Assembly: GCA_034933245.1 (NCBI GenBank)
Contig: JAYFNX010000015.1
Coordinates: forward strand, 33,010-97,009
Length of the DNA: 64,000 nt
Origin: Pelethousia sp034933245
GTDB lineage: Bacteria; Bacillota; Clostridia; Christensenellales; CAG-138
Direction: 5' to 3'
The number at the start of each line of letters is the position of its first letter. The stretch's first letter is position 1. Below are positions 26,459-36,154 of the stretch, piece by piece. Below the pieces are notes generated by a model. It was not told the origin of the DNA, ran no database searches, and worked only from the letters and a program-made list of their open reading frames with translations. Made by a program: the position numbers and the translations under genes.

Positions 26459-28045
26459 ATGTTTAAAAGATCCGTCCCCTCGCATACGCAGCAGAATCAT
26501 AACCAGCAGTCCTTTTCCTCTTCCCTGCAGGAGAATATCGCTTTGCTCAAATCCGTTTTGCACGATGACGAGATGATCGTATACCGTGATTTTACGAAGC
26601 AAGGGGAAAAAAAGCCTTGCTATTGCCTTGTCTTTTCCGCGCCTGTTTCTTCGGACAAGACTATTAACAGTAGGATTGTCCACCCCATTATTAGCAAGCT
26701 TTTAGGCGGCTGCGGCTCCGGCGCAGACGCCGGCAAGGCCACGGTGCGGCCGTCCATCAAGAAGCTTTTGGGAAAGCATGCGAATGGATCGGATCTCATC
26801 GACTATGTGATAAATCAGGTAATTGAAGTCCGGGATATAAAAAAAGAGAACAACATAGAGGAAGCGGTTAAGTCTCTGCTTTGCGGCGATACGCTTTTTC
26901 TCCTGGAAGGCTCCAGCGAAATATTGATCATCGGAACCAGGGAATGGATGCTCCGCTCCATCACGGAGCCGGAATCCGAAGCGGTTGTCCGGGGACCCAG
27001 AGAGGGTTTCAATGAGTCTCTCAACACGAATATTTCTTTATTGACAAGGAGAATCGTTAATCCAAACCTGAAGTTTAAATATATGGAGTTGGGGGATATA
27101 ACCAAAACGCGAATCTGCATCAGTTATATAGAAGGAATAGCCAGCGAAAAGATCATTCGGGAGGTCGAAAAAAGGTTAAACGGAATTCAATCGGACGGCA
27201 TTTTGGATTCCGGCTATATTCAGGAGTTGATTAAAGACGCGCCTTATTCCGTTTTTCAAACCATCGGCAATACGGAAAGGCCGGATGTGGTTGCAGCCAA
27301 GCTCCTGGAAGGCCGTGTGGCTATCCTATGCGATGGCTCTCCGAGCGCGCTTACGGTCCCCTTCCTCTTTATCGAATATTTTCTAACCAACGAGGATTAT
27401 TACGCGGACTACATTTTCGCTTCCATTAATAGAATACTCAGATTTGTTTGCTATTTTTTCACCATCAGCATTCCTGCAATCTATGTGGCCATCGTTTCTT
27501 TCCATCAGGAATTGCTTCCAACCCCCTTGTTGCTGAGCATCGCGATAGCAAGGCACAGCGTCCCGTTTCCTTCCGTCGTTGAACTGATTGTCATGCTGCT
27601 AGGCTTTGAAGTGATGCGGGAGGCAGGGGTCAGGCTGCCCTCCATGGTAGGCATGACGATTAGCATCGTGGGCGCCTTGGTATTAGGGCAGGCTGCCGTC
27701 AGCGCAAAAATCATTAGCGCCCCCATCGTTATCATAACGGCCTTCACAGGAATCTGCTCCTTCGTCATTTTTCGTTTAAAAGGCCCGGTCATTGTTACCA
27801 GAATTTACTTTCTGATAGCGGCTTCGTTTTTAGGGCTGGTTGGCTATATGCTAGGCATTATCACCTTGTTCCTTTATCTGGTTTCCGTTCGTTCCTTTGG
27901 CGTGCCCTATATGCTCAATGCGTCCCTCATTGACGTAAACTCCATTCAGGATACGGCAATACGGGCGCCTTTATGGTTTATGACAAAGCGGCCCCGGTTT
28001 GCCATAAACCATAAAAAGGGAAACGCGGCTAGGCGAACAAAATGA
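26459..28045 (+). CDS. gerA: spore germination protein, GerA family A subunit
   Basis: This 528-residue protein is the A subunit of a nutrient germinant receptor in the spore inner membrane. A hydrophilic N-terminal domain contains the family blocks DFTKQGEKKPCYCLVFS, INSRIVHPI, VKSLLCGDTLFLLEGS and ITEPESEAVVRGPREGFNESLNTNISLLTRRI (about 175-206). The C-terminal half has four to five membrane helices with LPTPLLLSIAIARHSVPFPSVVELIVMLLGFEVMREAGVRLP. It overlaps gerC by ATGA. The A subunits form a pentameric ion channel in well-studied systems. This operon shows that the organism makes endospores. Confidence 0.95.
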   Translation: MFKRSVPSHTQQNHNQQSFSSSLQENIALLKSVLHDDEMIVYRDFTKQGEKKPCYCLVFSAPVSSDKTINSRIVHPIISKLLGGCGSGADAGKATVRPSIKKLLGKHANGSDLIDYVINQVIEVRDIKKENNIEEAVKSLLCGDTLFLLEGSSEILIIGTREWMLRSITEPESEAVVRGPREGFNESLNTNISLLTRRIVNPNLKFKYMELGDITKTRICISYIEGIASEKIIREVEKRLNGIQSDGILDSGYIQELIKDAPYSVFQTIGNTERPDVVAAKLLEGRVAILCDGSPSALTVPFLFIEYFLTNEDYYADYIFASINRILRFVCYFFTISIPAIYVAIVSFHQELLPTPLLLSIAIARHSVPFPSVVELIVMLLGFEVMREAGVRLPSMVGMTISIVGALVLGQAAVSAKIISAPIVIITAFTGICSFVIFRLKGPVIVTRIYFLIAASFLGLVGYMLGIITLFLYLVSVRSFGVPYMLNASLIDVNSIQDTAIRAPLWFMTKRPRFAINHKKGNAARRTK

Positions 28046-29229
28046 AAAGGAAAAGTTTTATATTATTTATTATACTATCGTTCTTTTTATTTTCCGGCTG
28101 CTGGAATTACGACGATCTGGAAGATTTGGAGATCGTGCTGGGCGTGGCGATAGATAAGAACCTGGCAAGCGGCAATTATATTCTAACGGCGGAAATCGTA
28201 AACCAATATCAATCCGGGGGACAGAGCGAGGGGGAGGAGAGCGGAACTACCCGGCCCGGTTCAAGCTCCCTATGCGTGGAAACCACGGGCGCCACGATAT
28301 TTGACGCTATGCGAAACGCCATCAGTAAAACAGGAAAAAAGCTTTTTTGGGGGCATTGCAAAGGGATTATCATCAGCGAGGAAGCCGCTAAAGACGGCAT
28401 CATCCCAATTCTGGACATATTCTGGCGCGATGCTGAGGTTCGCCCGGATATCTGGATTATCATATCACACGGCGATGATGCGGGCGCTTTCCTCAAATTA
28501 AAAATTCGTTCCGGGGAACTTGTTTCCGATTTCCTGAACAATACCATTCGAACGGATCGGGAGATATCAACCTTTGTCAAAAACGAAATGCTATCCTTTG
28601 TTGAAACGCTAAGCGTTAAAACATCTTCCGTCGTTGCACCTGCCGTTTATGCCGTATTGGAAAACGGGAACTTTATACCGGAGATAAAAGGCACCGCAGT
28701 TTTTAAAAAAGATGAGCTCAAATATTTTCTGGACGCAGAGGAGTCTAAAATCGCCTTATTGATACGAAACGAGCTAAAAGGCGGGTCCTTTGTTTTAGAT
28801 CAAAGCAGTTCCGTGGACGCAGAGCATGCTATGCGGATTTCCCTGGAAGTGTACGATAGTAAAGTAAAAATAAAGCCCGTTTTGCAAAATGATCGATTGA
28901 TAATGGAGATAGCAGCAAATTTGGAGTTCAGCGTTTGCGAGCTGGGCGGAAGCGAGAACTATCTCGAAAAAGATCTGCGGGATATGCTGGCAAACCATAT
29001 GACTGCCATGCTTGAAAGCAGGATTCTTGCCTTAGTCCAAAAAACGAAAGATTCCTATTCCACCGATATCTTTGGCTTTGATCAGGCCATAAAAAGCGCA
29101 ATGCCGGATTACTGGAAAGCAAATCGAGAGGACTGGGATACCATCTACAAAGGCTTACAAATTATTCCAAAAGTAAAGGTAACCCTCGTGCTCTCCGCCA
29201 ATACCTCCGACACGATTGCAATTAATTAG
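28042..29229 (+). CDS. gerC: spore germination lipoprotein, Ger(x)C family
   Basis: This 395-residue Ger(x)C lipoprotein has a short signal ending FLFSGCWNYDDLEDL with the lipidated Cys at about residue 20. Then come the conserved ETTGATIFDAMRNAISKTGKKLFWGHCKGIIISEEAAKDGI (about 80-120) and LDIFWRDAEVRPDIWIIIS. It is anchored to the outer face of the spore inner membrane as part of the receptor. It overlaps the A-subunit gene by four bases, giving coupled translation. Confidence 0.95.
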   Translation: MKRKSFILFIILSFFLFSGCWNYDDLEDLEIVLGVAIDKNLASGNYILTAEIVNQYQSGGQSEGEESGTTRPGSSSLCVETTGATIFDAMRNAISKTGKKLFWGHCKGIIISEEAAKDGIIPILDIFWRDAEVRPDIWIIISHGDDAGAFLKLKIRSGELVSDFLNNTIRTDREISTFVKNEMLSFVETLSVKTSSVVAPAVYAVLENGNFIPEIKGTAVFKKDELKYFLDAEESKIALLIRNELKGGSFVLDQSSSVDAEHAMRISLEVYDSKVKIKPVLQNDRLIMEIAANLEFSVCELGGSENYLEKDLRDMLANHMTAMLESRILALVQKTKDSYSTDIFGFDQAIKSAMPDYWKANREDWDTIYKGLQIIPKVKVTLVLSANTSDTIAIN

Positions 29230-29252
29230 CAAGCAGCACAAGGAGTTTATAT

Positions 29253-29462
29253 ATGTACATTTTTGTAATACTTGCCTATGTTTTTATTTCTTTGATAGAA
29301 ATACCTTCTTTATATAAAGGAGGGTTCAGGAAAGAGGCCGTTTTTTTCTCCGCGTTAATGGCCTTTTCTTTCGTGATTAGCACGTTGCTGTTAGCGGGTG
29401 TTCATCTGCCAATACCGATCGAAATAGTCGAAACAATCTTCTACGGTCTTGTTGCACAATAA
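29253..29462 (+). CDS. small two-helix membrane protein in the ger operon
   Basis: This 69-residue protein has two predicted membrane helices (about 2-17 and 28-49) separated by a short charged loop (YKGGFRKE). AAGGAG lies 9 bases upstream of ATG, so it is probably translated. Small two-helix D-type proteins accompany some ger operons and modulate receptor activity. Its position between gerC and gerB fits such a role, but I cannot confirm homology by eye. Confidence 0.7.
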   Translation: MYIFVILAYVFISLIEIPSLYKGGFRKEAVFFSALMAFSFVISTLLLAGVHLPIPIEIVETIFYGLVAQ

Positions 29463-29700
29463 ACCAAGACGATGGAGGCGTTGCTATCCTGCATGCCAGG
29501 TATGCGGCGGCCAAATTTCAGCAACACGCTTTATGCGCGGATAAAACCAGTTATTTCCGGGAATTCTTGCTTATAGGGTTGCGCGCTCTTATGCGCTATG
29601 AAGTTTCGCCGTCTCGAAGGACGCAAACCGTTCACTTGGTGCGCGTTTGTTAAGCTGTAAGAAAGGGCGGATAAGTAAAAGAAATGATGTTAACGGCAGC

Positions 29701-30810
29701 ATGAATCAGAAAGAATTTATTTCAAACAGACAAGCCATTGCTTTGCTCATTTTGTTTATTAACGGCGAGGCAAGCATTTATATTGAGGGGATAGCCGCCA
29801 AGAGCGATCTCTGGCTGGCGTTTCTAGGCGGCGTGGCCATGGCAATCCCTGTGATTCTCATGTTTGCCAGATTGCTTTCGCTTTTCCCGGGAAAGAATTT
29901 ATTTGATATTATCGAAATCTGCTTTGGAAAAATTTGGGGTAAGCTTTTTATCATCATATTTACCTGGTTTTGCTTTCATTCAATTTCCATCACATTAGAG
30001 GATTGGAGTTTTTTCGTCAGAAGTGTTGCGCTTTCCGAAACGCCGGCTTGGCCCATCGTCATTATTTTTGCCTTGCCTTGCATTTATGGGGTAAAAAAGG
30101 GGTTGGAGGTATTGGGCCGTTGGAGCGAGCTGTTTTTGCCCATCATCATTGCCGTGGTAATCGTTGTATTTCTTATGTTGCTTCCCAAATGCAATTGGAG
30201 CTATCTTGCCCCTGTGCTCTATGACGGAATTGCGCCGGTTGCCCATGGCGCGCTTTTAACCTTTATATTTCCTATGACTTATGTGGTGGGTTTTCTTACC
30301 GTGCTTCCACTTCAGAAAGATAAAAACTCATTTTATAAAGTCTTTCTTTTCGGCTTGCTCATAGGGGCCTTAATCCTATTTGTGATTTATATCGGCGTAA
30401 TCTTGGTCCTGGGGCCTTATAATGCCGCTAGTTTTTATTATCCAAGCTATATAAAAGTATCGATGATCAACATCGGAAACTTCCTGCAAAGGCTGGATAT
30501 TCTGACGGCAGTTGTGTATGTATGCGGCATTTTTATTCAGACATGCGTTTTTCTTATGGGAGCTTGCAAGGGTTTTGCCAAACTGTTTGCCTTTTCGGAT
30601 TACCGTTTTATCGTTTGGCCCATAGCCATTCTTGCAATTACGTTAGCCCTTTACGAGCCGGGAAGCGTTATGCATTATTTTGAATACGGCACGCAAGTTT
30701 GGCCTTATTATATTTTGCTATACGAAACGGTTTTCCCCTTTCTTGTGTGGGTCGTTGCCGAAATCAAAGTCCGCATTGCCAAAAAACGGCGGGCTGTGCC
30801 GGAATCATAG
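29701..30810 (+). CDS. gerB: spore germination permease, GerB family
   Basis: This about 369-residue GerAB/ArcD-like permease begins with KEFISNRQAIALLILFINGEASIY and has about ten membrane helices. In family members it binds the germinant amino acid or nucleoside in the spore inner membrane. Family features include FPGKNLFDIIEICFGKIWGK and the central NCNWSYLAPVL-like turn. ATG 29701 is chosen as the only in-frame ATG before the conserved start, but its ribosome binding site is weak. A 238-base gap separates it from the small protein gene, longer than usual in ger operons. Confidence 0.92.
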   Translation: MNQKEFISNRQAIALLILFINGEASIYIEGIAAKSDLWLAFLGGVAMAIPVILMFARLLSLFPGKNLFDIIEICFGKIWGKLFIIIFTWFCFHSISITLEDWSFFVRSVALSETPAWPIVIIFALPCIYGVKKGLEVLGRWSELFLPIIIAVVIVVFLMLLPKCNWSYLAPVLYDGIAPVAHGALLTFIFPMTYVVGFLTVLPLQKDKNSFYKVFLFGLLIGALILFVIYIGVILVLGPYNAASFYYPSYIKVSMINIGNFLQRLDILTAVVYVCGIFIQTCVFLMGACKGFAKLFAFSDYRFIVWPIAILAITLALYEPGSVMHYFEYGTQVWPYYILLYETVFPFLVWVVAEIKVRIAKKRRAVPES

Positions 30811-30896
30811 CTTGGTTTTGCATGGCCGAACGGATGCACGCATCGGCCCGTCGCATGGCTGCACAACCATAGCCGTATTCTTGCCGTTCTTTATTT

Positions 30897-31391
30897 TTAG
30901 CGATACCCCAAGATGTGAATGCAGCGCAACTTCTCAATGGAATAACTCCGTAAGGGGCGATCATCCGCGTCATAAGAGTGGGCGGCGATCAACACATTGT
31001 TGATCCCCGGCACCGGGCCAGTGGAAACAACAGCCAAGGTGTGTGTAAAATCCTCCCCCTTCAAAGCAAGCTGGATAAAATCGCCCGGCTCCACATTGCG
31101 CAGTTCAACCTCTTCCCCAAACGGTCCCGCTCCATGGTTAGCCGTCACAAAATTATAAAAGAACGGTACGCCCGTCCAGGATGCCGTGCGCTTGTTCCCG
31201 TCGATATAAAACCAGCCTGTTACAGGCGTATAATTCATTATCCCCGTGCCGGCATAGAGTACTTGGGAAGCAAAATTGGTGCAATCGCCACCCACTTTGG
31301 AAAAATCATAGTAGCTTGGGTTTCGCTCGTACGCCCATTTATGGGCATATTGCAAAGCTTTGTTCCGGTTATATATGCTAAATTTGCCCAT
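30897..31391 (-). CDS. Amidase_6 (putative amidase domain) protein
   Basis: This 164-residue protein matches the Amidase_6 family of papain-like hydrolases often encoded by spore-formers. The nucleophile region is GGDCTNFASQVLYAGTG (about 36-52) and the His is in GEDFTHTLAVVS (about 113-124). YNRNKALQYAHKWAYERNPSYYDFS at the N-terminus is typical. It lacks a signal peptide or wall-binding repeats, so its target is unclear; cell-wall or spore-coat peptides are possible. ATG 31391 is chosen because AAGGAGG lies 6 bases upstream. It converges with gerB. Confidence 0.85.
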   Translation of the reverse strand: MGKFSIYNRNKALQYAHKWAYERNPSYYDFSKVGGDCTNFASQVLYAGTGIMNYTPVTGWFYIDGNKRTASWTGVPFFYNFVTANHGAGPFGEEVELRNVEPGDFIQLALKGEDFTHTLAVVSTGPVPGINNVLIAAHSYDADDRPLRSYSIEKLRCIHILGYR

Positions 31392-31526
31392 GGTCATCCT
31401 CCTTGCTCTATACTATACGCATTTTGCCAACAAAGGTAACCCATCTATATTCTCGGGATGCGGTTAAGGCAAATGCCGGCGTATGCCCTTTAACATCCCA
31501 TACGGACGGTTTTTTCGAGTCATCAA

Positions 31527-31574
31527 AGCGGGCTGTTCCCAGCGAATGTAATCATGCACTGTGAACAGCCCGCT
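31527..31574 (-). terminator. 12-bp hairpin ending the ior-acd operon
   Basis: Arms 31527-31538 and 31563-31574 are perfect 12-bp complements, starting 29 bases past the acyl-CoA synthetase stop on the minus strand. The tail TTTGATGACT is only weakly U-rich, so it may act as a terminator or 3' stabiliser. Confidence 0.6.
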
Positions 31575-31602
31575 ATGGTTTGCTTGCAGGTATTATGTGC
31601 GC

Positions 31603-33624
31603 CTATACGATCAGCCGTACGTCGCCAATTACTACTTTATCCGCATAGGCAAACACAGGGTTCAGATCGGCTTCCTTGATATCGGGATACAGGAAAGGCA
31701 CCTGGGAAAAATCTGCGATGAGCTGTGCCAAGCCATCAACGTCCACAGGCGTTTGACCCCGGGCACCAGTGAGCACAGGAAAACAGCGGAGCCGCCGTAT
31801 CATTTCCAGCGCGCCGTCCTTGGAAAGAGGGGCTATTTCCAGAACGATATCCTTGAAAATTTCGGTGAAGATACCACCCATACCAAAGGCTATCGTGGGA
31901 CCGAACTGCGGATCACGGGTAAAGCCCAAGATGAATTCCTTCCCCGGTTTGAGCATAGGATAGACCATAACGCCCCGGAAATCATGCGCTGCGGCATTCT
32001 TTTGGATGCTTTCAAATGCGCGCTCCGCTTCGGCATCGCTTTGAATATTCAGAATGACCCCGCCGAAGTCGGACTTGTGAATGATCCCGGGGGATACGAC
32101 CTTGAAAACGACCGGATAACCTAATTGCCGTCCGGCTTTAACCGCCTCGTCCCTTTCGCTTGCAAACATGCAAGCGGGCATGGGCAGCCCCACATCTTTC
32201 AAAAGGCTAACCGCCTGCGGCTCCAGAATTTGTTCGTGCTGCCAAGCGAGGGCATCCAGAGGCTTGGGGCGCGTGCATGCGCCAAGCTTGCGTTTCCGCT
32301 CTTCATAGCGATACATCCCCGCCAGTGTGCGGATTGCCCTCTCCGTGGAGGAAAAGTTGGGAAGGCCGCCTTCTCGTATCATCTGTATGCTTTGCGGGGC
32401 ATAGAGTCCGGTTTCCATAGCGCAGGCAACCGGCTTTTTTGCATGGCGGGCAGCGTCTATCATCCCTTGGGCCATGGGCCTGGTATCTAAATAAGGAGGG
32501 CCAAAGAAGATGGGCAGCGCCGCGTCATACGTTTCCAGCATGACTTCAATGCTTTTGCGGTAGTTCTCGCCCGTACCTTCCACCGTCAAATCAACCGGGT
32601 TGGCGTAGCCCGCAAAGGTCGGAAGAAACCGTCTAAGGCTTTCCTTGGTGTTTTCGCTGGATTCGGCTACGTTCATGCCCAGTTCTTCCGCCAGATCCGC
32701 CGTCATCACGCCGGGGCCGCCGGAGTTGGTGATGATGGCAACCCGGTTACCCGCCAGGGGAGGCAGGTATTGAAAGCCCTTGCAAAGGTCGATCAGCTCA
32801 TCCAGGGACGCGGCTCTTATTGCGCCGCAGGCACGGATTGCAGCATCATACACCGCGTCGGATCCGGCCATGGAGCCTGTATGGGACTGGGCGGCTCGTT
32901 TGCCGGTGCCCGTCCTGCCGGATTTGATGACCACAACGGGTTTAACGGCCGCCAGATCCCGCAATGCCTCCATAAATGTGCGTCCATCGGCGATGTTCTC
33001 AATATAAAGGCCAACAACGCCGGTTTCAGGATCATCCTTGAGATAGCGCAGGAAATCGGCCTGGTTAAGGTCAGCCCCATTTCCATAGCTGACGAATTTA
33101 GAAATGCCAAGGCCCTGGGTTTGTGCCCACTCCATAATAGCGCCGCCCACGGCGCCGCTTTGCGAGACGATAGCCGTACTCCCCTTGGGCGGATAAGCCT
33201 GCAACGTCACGCAGAGATTATGGTGGGTGTTCAAAAGCCCCGCGCAATTGGGCCCGATGAAGGAAATACCGTACTTTTTGGCAATCTCCACGAGCTTTGC
33301 TTCACCTTCGCTATTTCCCGCCTCCGAAAATCCGGATGTAATTACGATAGCTGCTCTCACGCCTTTTTTTCCGCATGCTTCCAGAATGCCGGCCACCGTG
33401 GTCGCCGGGGAGGCGATCAGCGCCAGGTCAATTTTCTCCGGGATTTCCGCGATATTGGAATAGCCGGCTATATCGTCGATCCCGATGCCTTTCGGATTAA
33501 CGGCAAATAGTTTTTTATATCCGGCCTGCGCTGCCTGCCGGATCATGATTCCCGCCAGTTTCCCTTCCGAAACGGAACCGAAGACCGCAACCCCTTGGGG
33601 GCAAAACAATTCCTGCATTCCCAT
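31603..33624 (-). CDS. ADP-forming acyl-CoA synthetase (alpha-beta fusion)
   Basis: This about 673-residue NDP-forming acyl-CoA synthetase has a CoA-binding domain (MGMQELFCPQGVAVFGSVSEGK), a succinyl-CoA-synthetase-like domain (FIGPNCAGLLNTHHNL, IVSQSGAVGGAI), the active-site His in KRAAQSHTGSMAGSD (about 255), and a C-terminal ATP-grasp domain (PVVFKVVSPGIIHKSDFGGVILN). The family converts acyl-CoA, ADP and phosphate to acid, CoA and ATP. Next to iorAB it is the energy-saving last step of 2-oxoacid fermentation. ATG 33624 has AAAGGAG 10 bases upstream and follows iorB by 22 bases. Confidence 0.9.
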   Translation of the reverse strand: MGMQELFCPQGVAVFGSVSEGKLAGIMIRQAAQAGYKKLFAVNPKGIGIDDIAGYSNIAEIPEKIDLALIASPATTVAGILEACGKKGVRAAIVITSGFSEAGNSEGEAKLVEIAKKYGISFIGPNCAGLLNTHHNLCVTLQAYPPKGSTAIVSQSGAVGGAIMEWAQTQGLGISKFVSYGNGADLNQADFLRYLKDDPETGVVGLYIENIADGRTFMEALRDLAAVKPVVVIKSGRTGTGKRAAQSHTGSMAGSDAVYDAAIRACGAIRAASLDELIDLCKGFQYLPPLAGNRVAIITNSGGPGVMTADLAEELGMNVAESSENTKESLRRFLPTFAGYANPVDLTVEGTGENYRKSIEVMLETYDAALPIFFGPPYLDTRPMAQGMIDAARHAKKPVACAMETGLYAPQSIQMIREGGLPNFSSTERAIRTLAGMYRYEERKRKLGACTRPKPLDALAWQHEQILEPQAVSLLKDVGLPMPACMFASERDEAVKAGRQLGYPVVFKVVSPGIIHKSDFGGVILNIQSDAEAERAFESIQKNAAAHDFRGVMVYPMLKPGKEFILGFTRDPQFGPTIAFGMGGIFTEIFKDIVLEIAPLSKDGALEMIRRLRCFPVLTGARGQTPVDVDGLAQLIADFSQVPFLYPDIKEADLNPVFAYADKVVIGDVRLIV

Positions 33625-33646
33625 GTTGTTTGCGCTCCTTTCCGCC

Positions 33647-34255
33647 TCAGCAGGCAAATGATTCGGTTGCCTTATACCCCGCTTCCAGCGCAGTAAGGTT
33701 GGATTCTATAGCTTTGGGGAACATCCGGCGGATCGTCTCCGCCACATCGCTGTAGGAAACGAATTCCTGCAGGCGCGTACGGGCAAGGGCCACGCCAATG
33801 ACGAACATATTGGCAAATACCGTCCGCCCATTCAGCTCAGGCAGCATATCCTTCCCGATAAACAGGAGGTTCTTGGTAAACGGCTTAATTTCGTTCTGTA
33901 CCATCTCCGCGGCAGGATAGGCCGCCTTGTTGGTTAAAACCGCCGTAGTATACCAATTATCGTCAAATAATAGGAAATCCGAATCCTCCTTGGCAAACCG
34001 GACGCCTTTGAGCGCTTCCGAACGTTCCATGGCGATTACCAGATCCGCGCCTTTAGGCGGAAGCGCCGGCCCCAGCTTATCGCCAAGGCGAAGCTGGCCC
34101 TGCACAAAGCCACCTCGCTGGCTCATACCCTTCGTGGGGTAGAAATTTACGTCAATCCCCTTGCGGAGGGCTGCCTGGGAAAGAACGTCTCCAATGGTCA
34201 AGATGCCCTGCCCGCCCAGGCCTACCATGTAAATGTTGTAAGCCGCTTTGCTCAT
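33647..34255 (-). CDS. iorB: indolepyruvate:ferredoxin oxidoreductase beta subunit
   Basis: This about 202-residue gamma-type pyruvate:ferredoxin oxidoreductase domain has the clear signature NIYMVGLGGQGILTIGDVLSQAALRKG (about 7-33) and KGMSQRGGFVQGQLRLGD. With IorA it oxidatively decarboxylates aryl 2-oxoacids to aryl-acyl-CoA and reduces ferredoxin. The ATG at 34255 overlaps the iorA stop as ATGA, which fixes the start despite an open frame upstream. Confidence 0.92.
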   Translation of the reverse strand: MSKAAYNIYMVGLGGQGILTIGDVLSQAALRKGIDVNFYPTKGMSQRGGFVQGQLRLGDKLGPALPPKGADLVIAMERSEALKGVRFAKEDSDFLLFDDNWYTTAVLTNKAAYPAAEMVQNEIKPFTKNLLFIGKDMLPELNGRTVFANMFVIGVALARTRLQEFVSYSDVAETIRRMFPKAIESNLTALEAGYKATESFAC

Positions 34256-36123
34256 TTTGCGATTTCCTCCTTTACAATAGCCTGTTTGGGGCATACGCCG
34301 GCGCAAAGCCCACATCCGGTGCAAATGCTGCTGTTGATTTCAATGCAGTTCTTGCCCATTGTAATGGCCGGACAGCCCGTGGTTTTGATGCAGAGATTAC
34401 ACTGGATGCATTTTTCGCTGTCAACCGTCATACGGCCGTATTTTACGCCCCTACGGTTGCTTTGAATGGCGCATTCCCTTCGTGCCAGAATGACCTTGAA
34501 TCCCTTAATTTTAAGGCACTGGCCCAAAATATCCACAAACTCTGCCTGGGCAAAGGGATCGGCCACAAACAGGTGCTTGATGCCCATGCCTTGGAGGATA
34601 CCCAAAATATCCACATTATGCAGCGCCGGATACTGGAATGCCTGCTGCGTATTGGGGTTCACCTGCATGCCCGTCATCGCCGTCCACCCGTTGTCCATAA
34701 CGATGAGGGTAATATCCGTATCGTGTTGAACAGCATTGACGACACCCGGCATGCCACCATGCAGGAAGGTAGAATCGCCAATGGTTGCAAATACGGGCTT
34801 GTCCACGCCTGCAAAGTGGAAACCATGCGCGCAGGGAGTAGAGGCGCCCATGGAAATTTCCATCCAGATCGTATCAAAAGGAGGGTTCATTCCCAGGATG
34901 GTGCAGCCGATATCGCCGCAAACAATCACATCTTCCTGCTTGAATCCGGCCTTTTTTATGGCTTTATTCAGCGCCATGTAGGTGCCCCTGTGGGGGCAGC
35001 CAGCGCAGCAGGTAATGGGCCTGGGCAAGGATTTGGTCGCCGTCTCCGCTCCATTTTGGAGGAATTCCTTTGATAGGCGTTTACCATAGGCCGCGCATAC
35101 GGCATCGGCAACCAAGGCCGCATGGAAGGACCCGACTCTGCTCAGGGTATCGTCCAGCTTTCCGATAATGCGGACGCGCTTGCCAAGCTTCTGCGCCTGC
35201 ACATACACCTCACGCTCCATGTAGGGCTCCAGCTCCTCCGCTATCACTACCGTGTCGCAATGCTGGATCATTTCGCATATCTCTTCCGTGGGATATGGTA
35301 CGGTGCAGGCAGCCTGCAGGGTGGAAACCTGGGAAACATCGCAACCATTATCCGTGGCTATCTGTAGCGCTTCCTCCAAATAGCTGTTGGTGACGCCGCT
35401 GGTGATGATACCAATACCACCCTTGGAACCCAGGGACAACTTATGCAGCCCCTTGTTATGAATGATTTTACGTCCCTTTTCCAGGCCCCGAATCGCATCC
35501 ATATGCTGGGCCATGCACATCGCCGCGCCCGCCTTCGCATACTTGTTAATATCCCGTTTGACCACCGGCGCGCTGGCATCCGGCAACACACGCTCGTGAA
35601 TCTCCGCCGCCGCGTGCGATTGGGCTACGCAGGTTACGGAACGCACGAATACCGGCATTTGCAGCTCCTCAGATAAATCAAAGGCATACCGTACCATATC
35701 GTAGGTTTCTTGCACGGTGGATGGTTCCAACATGACCATATCGCTCATGAGGGCAAAGCCCCTGGAATCCTGCTCGCACATGCCCGCGGAAGTTCCCGGA
35801 TCATCCGCCACGTAGACCACCATACCGCCAATTACGCCGGAATGGGCTATGCCTATCATAGAATCATAGGCCACGTTTAAACCGGACATTTTCATGGTGC
35901 ATAGGGCACGCTTACCCGCCCATGCCGTTGTGGCCGCGATTTCCACCGCAACCTTTTCGTTGATGCTCCATTCGATATGCGTTCCGGGGAACGGCCCCAT
36001 TTTTAGGAGCCTGTCTATCACCTCGGAAGAAGGGGTTCCGGGATAACCGCAAATCGTCTTTACGCCCGCGCTTAAGGCGGCAAACCCAACTGCTTGGTTG
36101 CCGCTGATCATGTTCTTTGCCAT
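34252..36123 (-). CDS. iorA: indolepyruvate:ferredoxin oxidoreductase alpha subunit
   Basis: This 623-residue subunit begins with the pyrimidine-binding half (SGNQAVGFAALSAGVKTICGYPGTPSSEVID) and carries the thiamine-diphosphate site GDIGCTILGMNPPFDTIWMEISMGAS with TIGDSTFLHGGMPGVVNAV. It ends with two 4Fe-4S clusters (CIQCNLCIKTTGCP and CTGCGLCAGVCP, about 585-615). This is the standard IorA layout. In archaea and clostridia the enzyme acts on indole-, phenyl- and hydroxyphenylpyruvate from aromatic amino acids. It follows dhaL by 31 bases and overlaps iorB. Confidence 0.93.
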   Translation of the reverse strand: MAKNMISGNQAVGFAALSAGVKTICGYPGTPSSEVIDRLLKMGPFPGTHIEWSINEKVAVEIAATTAWAGKRALCTMKMSGLNVAYDSMIGIAHSGVIGGMVVYVADDPGTSAGMCEQDSRGFALMSDMVMLEPSTVQETYDMVRYAFDLSEELQMPVFVRSVTCVAQSHAAAEIHERVLPDASAPVVKRDINKYAKAGAAMCMAQHMDAIRGLEKGRKIIHNKGLHKLSLGSKGGIGIITSGVTNSYLEEALQIATDNGCDVSQVSTLQAACTVPYPTEEICEMIQHCDTVVIAEELEPYMEREVYVQAQKLGKRVRIIGKLDDTLSRVGSFHAALVADAVCAAYGKRLSKEFLQNGAETATKSLPRPITCCAGCPHRGTYMALNKAIKKAGFKQEDVIVCGDIGCTILGMNPPFDTIWMEISMGASTPCAHGFHFAGVDKPVFATIGDSTFLHGGMPGVVNAVQHDTDITLIVMDNGWTAMTGMQVNPNTQQAFQYPALHNVDILGILQGMGIKHLFVADPFAQAEFVDILGQCLKIKGFKVILARRECAIQSNRRGVKYGRMTVDSEKCIQCNLCIKTTGCPAITMGKNCIEINSSICTGCGLCAGVCPKQAIVKEEIAK

Positions 36124-36154
36124 TGCGTTTCTCCAATCTTGAAAGTGGTAAGTT

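Noticed and set aside
31603..36123. Annotation of the iorAB-acyl-CoA synthetase genes as pyruvate oxidation (por/acs)
   Set aside because: The alpha subunit has the fused IorA layout with C-terminal ferredoxin clusters, which points to aryl-oxoacid rather than pyruvate oxidoreductases.
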